Of a DNA stretch of 64,000 bases, positions 61,506 to 64,000 are shown in pieces. Numbering within the stretch: position 1 is the first letter of the stretch; each line of letters opens with the position of its first letter. Below the pieces are notes generated by a model that was given only the letters and a program-made list of their open reading frames with translations, did not search any database and was not told the origin of the DNA. Source of the DNA: Methylosinus sp. Sm6 (GTDB lineage: Bacteria > Pseudomonadota > Alphaproteobacteria > Rhizobiales > Beijerinckiaceae); contig NZ_JAINDZ010000018.1 of NCBI RefSeq assembly GCF_019802345.1, positions 37,987-101,986 of the forward strand, written 5' to 3'. Made by a program: the position numbers and the translations under genes.

Positions 61506-64000
61506 CAATGCGCCTCCGGCCCGTCATGCAGCGGATGCTGAAAGCTCTGCCGCCGCAGATGCGCGCCCAATTGATCGAGCTGGCCGAGCAGCGAGCGCGC
61601 CTCGCGCAGCTTGGCCAGAAAGGAATCGAGCGAGCCGGCGTCGACCGTCGGCGAGGCTGTCACATCGAGCGATTGCTTGATCTCCTCGCCCGCCGCCTTG
61701 GCCTTTTGCTTGGCGGCGTCGATCTCGCTGGTGTCGACATGCGGCGTCGCGGCTTCCGACGCCGCCGCCTGGCGGTCCGGCGCCACGCGCTCGGCCATTG
61801 CGAAGGTCGGCACGACGAGGCGCGGGCCGATCGGCTCCAGCTCCATGGGCGGAGGCTCGGGCTGGCGCGCGAAGAAGGGGAGCTTTCGCCCCTTCTTGCC
61901 ATGGTCCAGCGGCTCGAGCTGCCGAGCCGGAGCGCCCTCCACGATCGGCCGCTGAAAATCCGGCGGCAGCGCATAGGCGTGCTGGTTCCGCATGCGCGCG
62001 AATGCTGCCGAGGCGGGCTCCGCTTTTTCCCACCACGGCATATCGACGCCGATCGAGCGCCACCATTCATGAGACCGCCGCGCGATCTCGGCTTCCTTCC
62101 CCGCGATGATCTCCGGCGTCCAGCCGAACGCCTTCTCCTCGAATTTCCCCAGCGCCCATTGCCCGGCCCATTGCAACGCGCCGGTGATGAGGCCGTTGCG
62201 GATCGTCGCGCCGACGCCACGGGCGACTTCGAGGACGCGCTCGGGACCGCCGGCCGAGCGCACGAATTCGTTTGTGAAATCACTCGGCGTGCCGATCAGC
62301 CTCGACACAGAGCCGAATGATTGGCGGATGATCCCCGGTTCTTTGGCGACATCGCCCGTCGCCCGCGCCAGGCCCTCGCCCCAGGCCTGCCCGCCATAGA
62401 TCAGCGCACGGCGCGCGATGGCCGCGGCGGCCGTCCATCCTGCGAATATGGCCCCGACGCCTGCCGCCGCCGAAGCCGCCGGATGCTCCTCCGCGACCTT
62501 GCCCAGCCGGCTCTCGATGTCCGAAAGCCAGTTCATGAATTTGACCACGCCGGGCAGGAATGGCTTGGCCGCATCGCGCATCAAATTGTCGAATTGCGAC
62601 CGCGTGGCGGTCGCCGCCATCGCAGGGTCCTTGCTCGCCCAGGTCTCGGCGGCCGGCAGGCCGGGCGCGCGCATGACGAAGCCATAGTCCTTCTCGATCA
62701 CCGGCCGCTGGTGCAGCAGCTTGTCGGCGATGTTGCGCGCCGTCTGATCCGAGAATAGCGCGGCCTCGATTTCCTCGCGCTTGTCCGGAGCGAGCTTGTC
62801 GAGCGCCGGGCCGAGCACGTTCCACACCCAGAGGTCCGGCCGACGGCCGAACAGGGCTCCATCCTTGATCGCGCCGGGCTCGGCCGCCTTGATCCCAAAC
62901 GGCCCGCCGCGGATGATCTTGTTCTCGTCGAGCAGCCCGATTTCGTCGAGCGCCGCCAGCGCCCGGGGCTGCGCGCGGCCAGCCTGGATCGCCATCGCCA
63001 TTTGTGTCAGCGCATTGCCGACACTGTGGCCGCCCATTTCCTGAATGAAATGCCCGCCGGCGCCGCGCAAAAAATCCTCGTCGAGCGAGCGCGCGATCGG
63101 GCCTTTCAAGCCCCGATAAAACTCGTTGATGTCGTTGACGCGGAACGTGTCGCGATAGACCTCCATCCACCGCGCGAATGTATCGATGCGCCGGCGCGCT
63201 CGTTCTGGATCTGAGGCGACGCCGCCTTGCTCCAGCGCCTTGACGAGAGAGCCGAACTCCTTGTCGTCGCTATGCCCGTGCTGGCCCTGCTGAATCGCGC
63301 GCAGGCGCAGCAGGTCCGGCATCAATGTCGTCGCATGGTCGAGCGAGCCGACGAAGGTCTGCGCGTCGCCGAGCATGTTCTCGATCTGCGTTTGCGAGAA
63401 GGTCCGATGCCGGCGCGACAGCTCGGCCGCCGCCCGCTGTATCTCCACCACTTGCGCCGGGCTGTTGCCTTGCGTTTCGAGGCTCACCTGCGAATGCTCG
63501 CCGGCGACGCCCTCGCGCACGCCGGCCCGCCACATGGCGGTGGAGACGCGCTCGACGCCGCGCGCCGCCGCGGCCGACACTGCCGCCGCCTGCGCTGCGT
63601 TCACCCGCGCGACGGTCTGCTCGTAACGCTCGGCCTCTTCGCGCGCTTTGCGAATCGCCTGTTGCTGCTCGATCCAGACGCTCGCCTTCACCGGGCCCGC
63701 ATCGGCGCGCGCCGCTGTGGCGGCGGTCCGCCCCAGACGGTCGAGCTCGCTCTCGACGGCGCGGATCGGCTGGGCGGCGGCCGCCTGCGCGTCGCCGGCG
63801 CGCGTCACCGCCTGCGCATGGCGCTCGATCGTCTCGGTGGTCTTGCGAACCGCCGCGCTCTGCTCGGCCCAGCCGCCGGCCCCGGCGGCGCCGCGATGCG
63901 TCTCGACGCGGGCGGCGATCTTGTCGAGCTTTTCCAGCTCGCTCTCGACGGCGCGGATCGGTCCTGTCGCCTGATCGACGAGGCGCAGGATCATCTCGAC
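61505..64000 (-). CDS. Phage tail tape measure protein, 5' end outside window
   Basis: The tape measure sets tail length and passes into the host at infection. At least 829 residues are visible (ATG at 63994), and the frame is open to the window edge, so the real start may be further right. The N-terminal part is a coiled-coil duplication: PIRAVESELEKLDK and PIRAVESELDRLGR begin two similar units, with 26 identical bases 192 bp apart (63744 and 63936). The middle holds hydrophobic helices (HPAASAAAGVGAIFAGWTAAAAIARRALIYG; GALQWAGQWALGKF), and the C-terminus is charged and Pro-rich. Position next to U, X and D supports the call. Confidence 0.85.
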   Translation of the reverse strand, partial: VEMILRLVDQATGPIRAVESELEKLDKIAARVETHRGAAGAGGWAEQSAAVRKTTETIERHAQAVTRAGDAQAAAAQPIRAVESELDRLGRTAATAARADAGPVKASVWIEQQQAIRKAREEAERYEQTVARVNAAQAAAVSAAAARGVERVSTAMWRAGVREGVAGEHSQVSLETQGNSPAQVVEIQRAAAELSRRHRTFSQTQIENMLGDAQTFVGSLDHATTLMPDLLRLRAIQQGQHGHSDDKEFGSLVKALEQGGVASDPERARRRIDTFARWMEVYRDTFRVNDINEFYRGLKGPIARSLDEDFLRGAGGHFIQEMGGHSVGNALTQMAMAIQAGRAQPRALAALDEIGLLDENKIIRGGPFGIKAAEPGAIKDGALFGRRPDLWVWNVLGPALDKLAPDKREEIEAALFSDQTARNIADKLLHQRPVIEKDYGFVMRAPGLPAAETWASKDPAMAATATRSQFDNLMRDAAKPFLPGVVKFMNWLSDIESRLGKVAEEHPAASAAAGVGAIFAGWTAAAAIARRALIYGGQAWGEGLARATGDVAKEPGIIRQSFGSVSRLIGTPSDFTNEFVRSAGGPERVLEVARGVGATIRNGLITGALQWAGQWALGKFEEKAFGWTPEIIAGKEAEIARRSHEWWRSIGVDMPWWEKAEPASAAFARMRNQHAYALPPDFQRPIVEGAPARQLEPLDHGKKGRKLPFFARQPEPPPMELEPIGPRLVVPTFAMAERVAPDRQAAASEAATPHVDTSEIDAAKQKAKAAGEEIKQSLDVTASPTVDAGSLDSFLAKLREARSLLGQLDQLGAHLRRQSFQHPLHDGPEAH

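Larger units (their letters stand above)
57644..64000. mobile_element. Terminal part of a Mu-type transposable prophage with P2-like tail genes
   Basis: The proposed end is TGTAGCGCGACA at 57644. Direct repeats at 57649-57667 and 57671-57689 match transposase-binding sites near such ends. All genes inward read on the - strand toward the end: HTH protein, unknown, 46-residue protein, adenine methylase, D, X, U, tape measure; the rest continues past the window. A DNA-modification gene close to the end and P2-type tail genes match the right half of BcepMu-like phages. Integration is 105 bp after the polysaccharide-export gene. The opposite end and the 5-bp target duplication cannot be checked here. 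Confidence 0.7.

Overview
The window is GC-rich chromosomal DNA from an alphaproteobacterium of the order Hyphomicrobiales (Rhizobiales). Two gene orders point there: a rhizobial-type flagellar cluster and the hisB-DUF2628-hisH-hisA-hisF-hisE-coaA operon. A DcmR-like (MEDS) sensor kinase and an intracellular polyhydroxyalkanoate depolymerase fit a methylotroph or methanotroph such as Methylosinus/Methylocystis. That genus guess is inference; no methane or methanol oxidation gene is present here.

Region 1 (1-15032) is mostly motility. It has fliK (5' end cut by the window) and a periplasmic lytic transglycosylase on the + strand, fliI and flgF on the - strand, and a long + strand run motA-fliM-fliN-fliG-flhB-flgB-flgC-fliE-flgG-flgA-flgI. 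Many junctions overlap by a few bases. Three non-flagellar genes lie inside: an ATP-grasp protein, a one-helix membrane protein and a J-domain-like protein.

Region 2 (15035-32124) is housekeeping: rph-rdgB, an OmpA-like protein, a MEDS-PAS histidine kinase, hemW, a TrmN6-like methylase, a polyprenyl diphosphate synthase, an LTXXQ periplasmic protein, an acrylyl-CoA reductase-like enzyme, a Gre factor, a ParA-like ATPase, rarA, a DUF2794 protein and htpG. A CtrA-type box and a TATAAT hexamer lie between parA and rarA. A probable unannotated structured RNA with its own terminator lies just upstream of htpG.

Region 3 (32124-45731) has prmC, a DUF4167 protein, a CNNM/CBS protein, clpB, mtnA, phaZ, a glutathione transferase, an FkbM methyltransferase and a cytosine-5 methylase coupled to a Vsr nick-repair endonuclease. 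Region 4 (45864-51551) is the his operon ending in coaA and an AhpD-like protein. Two unknown genes sit between hisA and hisF. Region 5 (51715-57539) is a surface-polysaccharide block: a sugar O-methyltransferase, a tandem GT2 glycosyltransferase, a KpsT-like ATPase and a KpsE-like export protein.

Region 6 (about 57644-64000) is the terminus of a prophage. Two 19-bp direct repeats with a 22-bp period lie 5 bp inside a TGTA, which resembles the end of a Mu-type transposable phage. Inward on the - strand come an HTH protein, an unknown protein, a 46-residue protein, a Dam-type adenine methylase and P2-like tail genes D, X, U and the tape measure. This layout (P2-like tail, DNA-modification gene near the right end) recalls BcepMu-like phages. 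I see no tRNA, rRNA or CRISPR array in the window.
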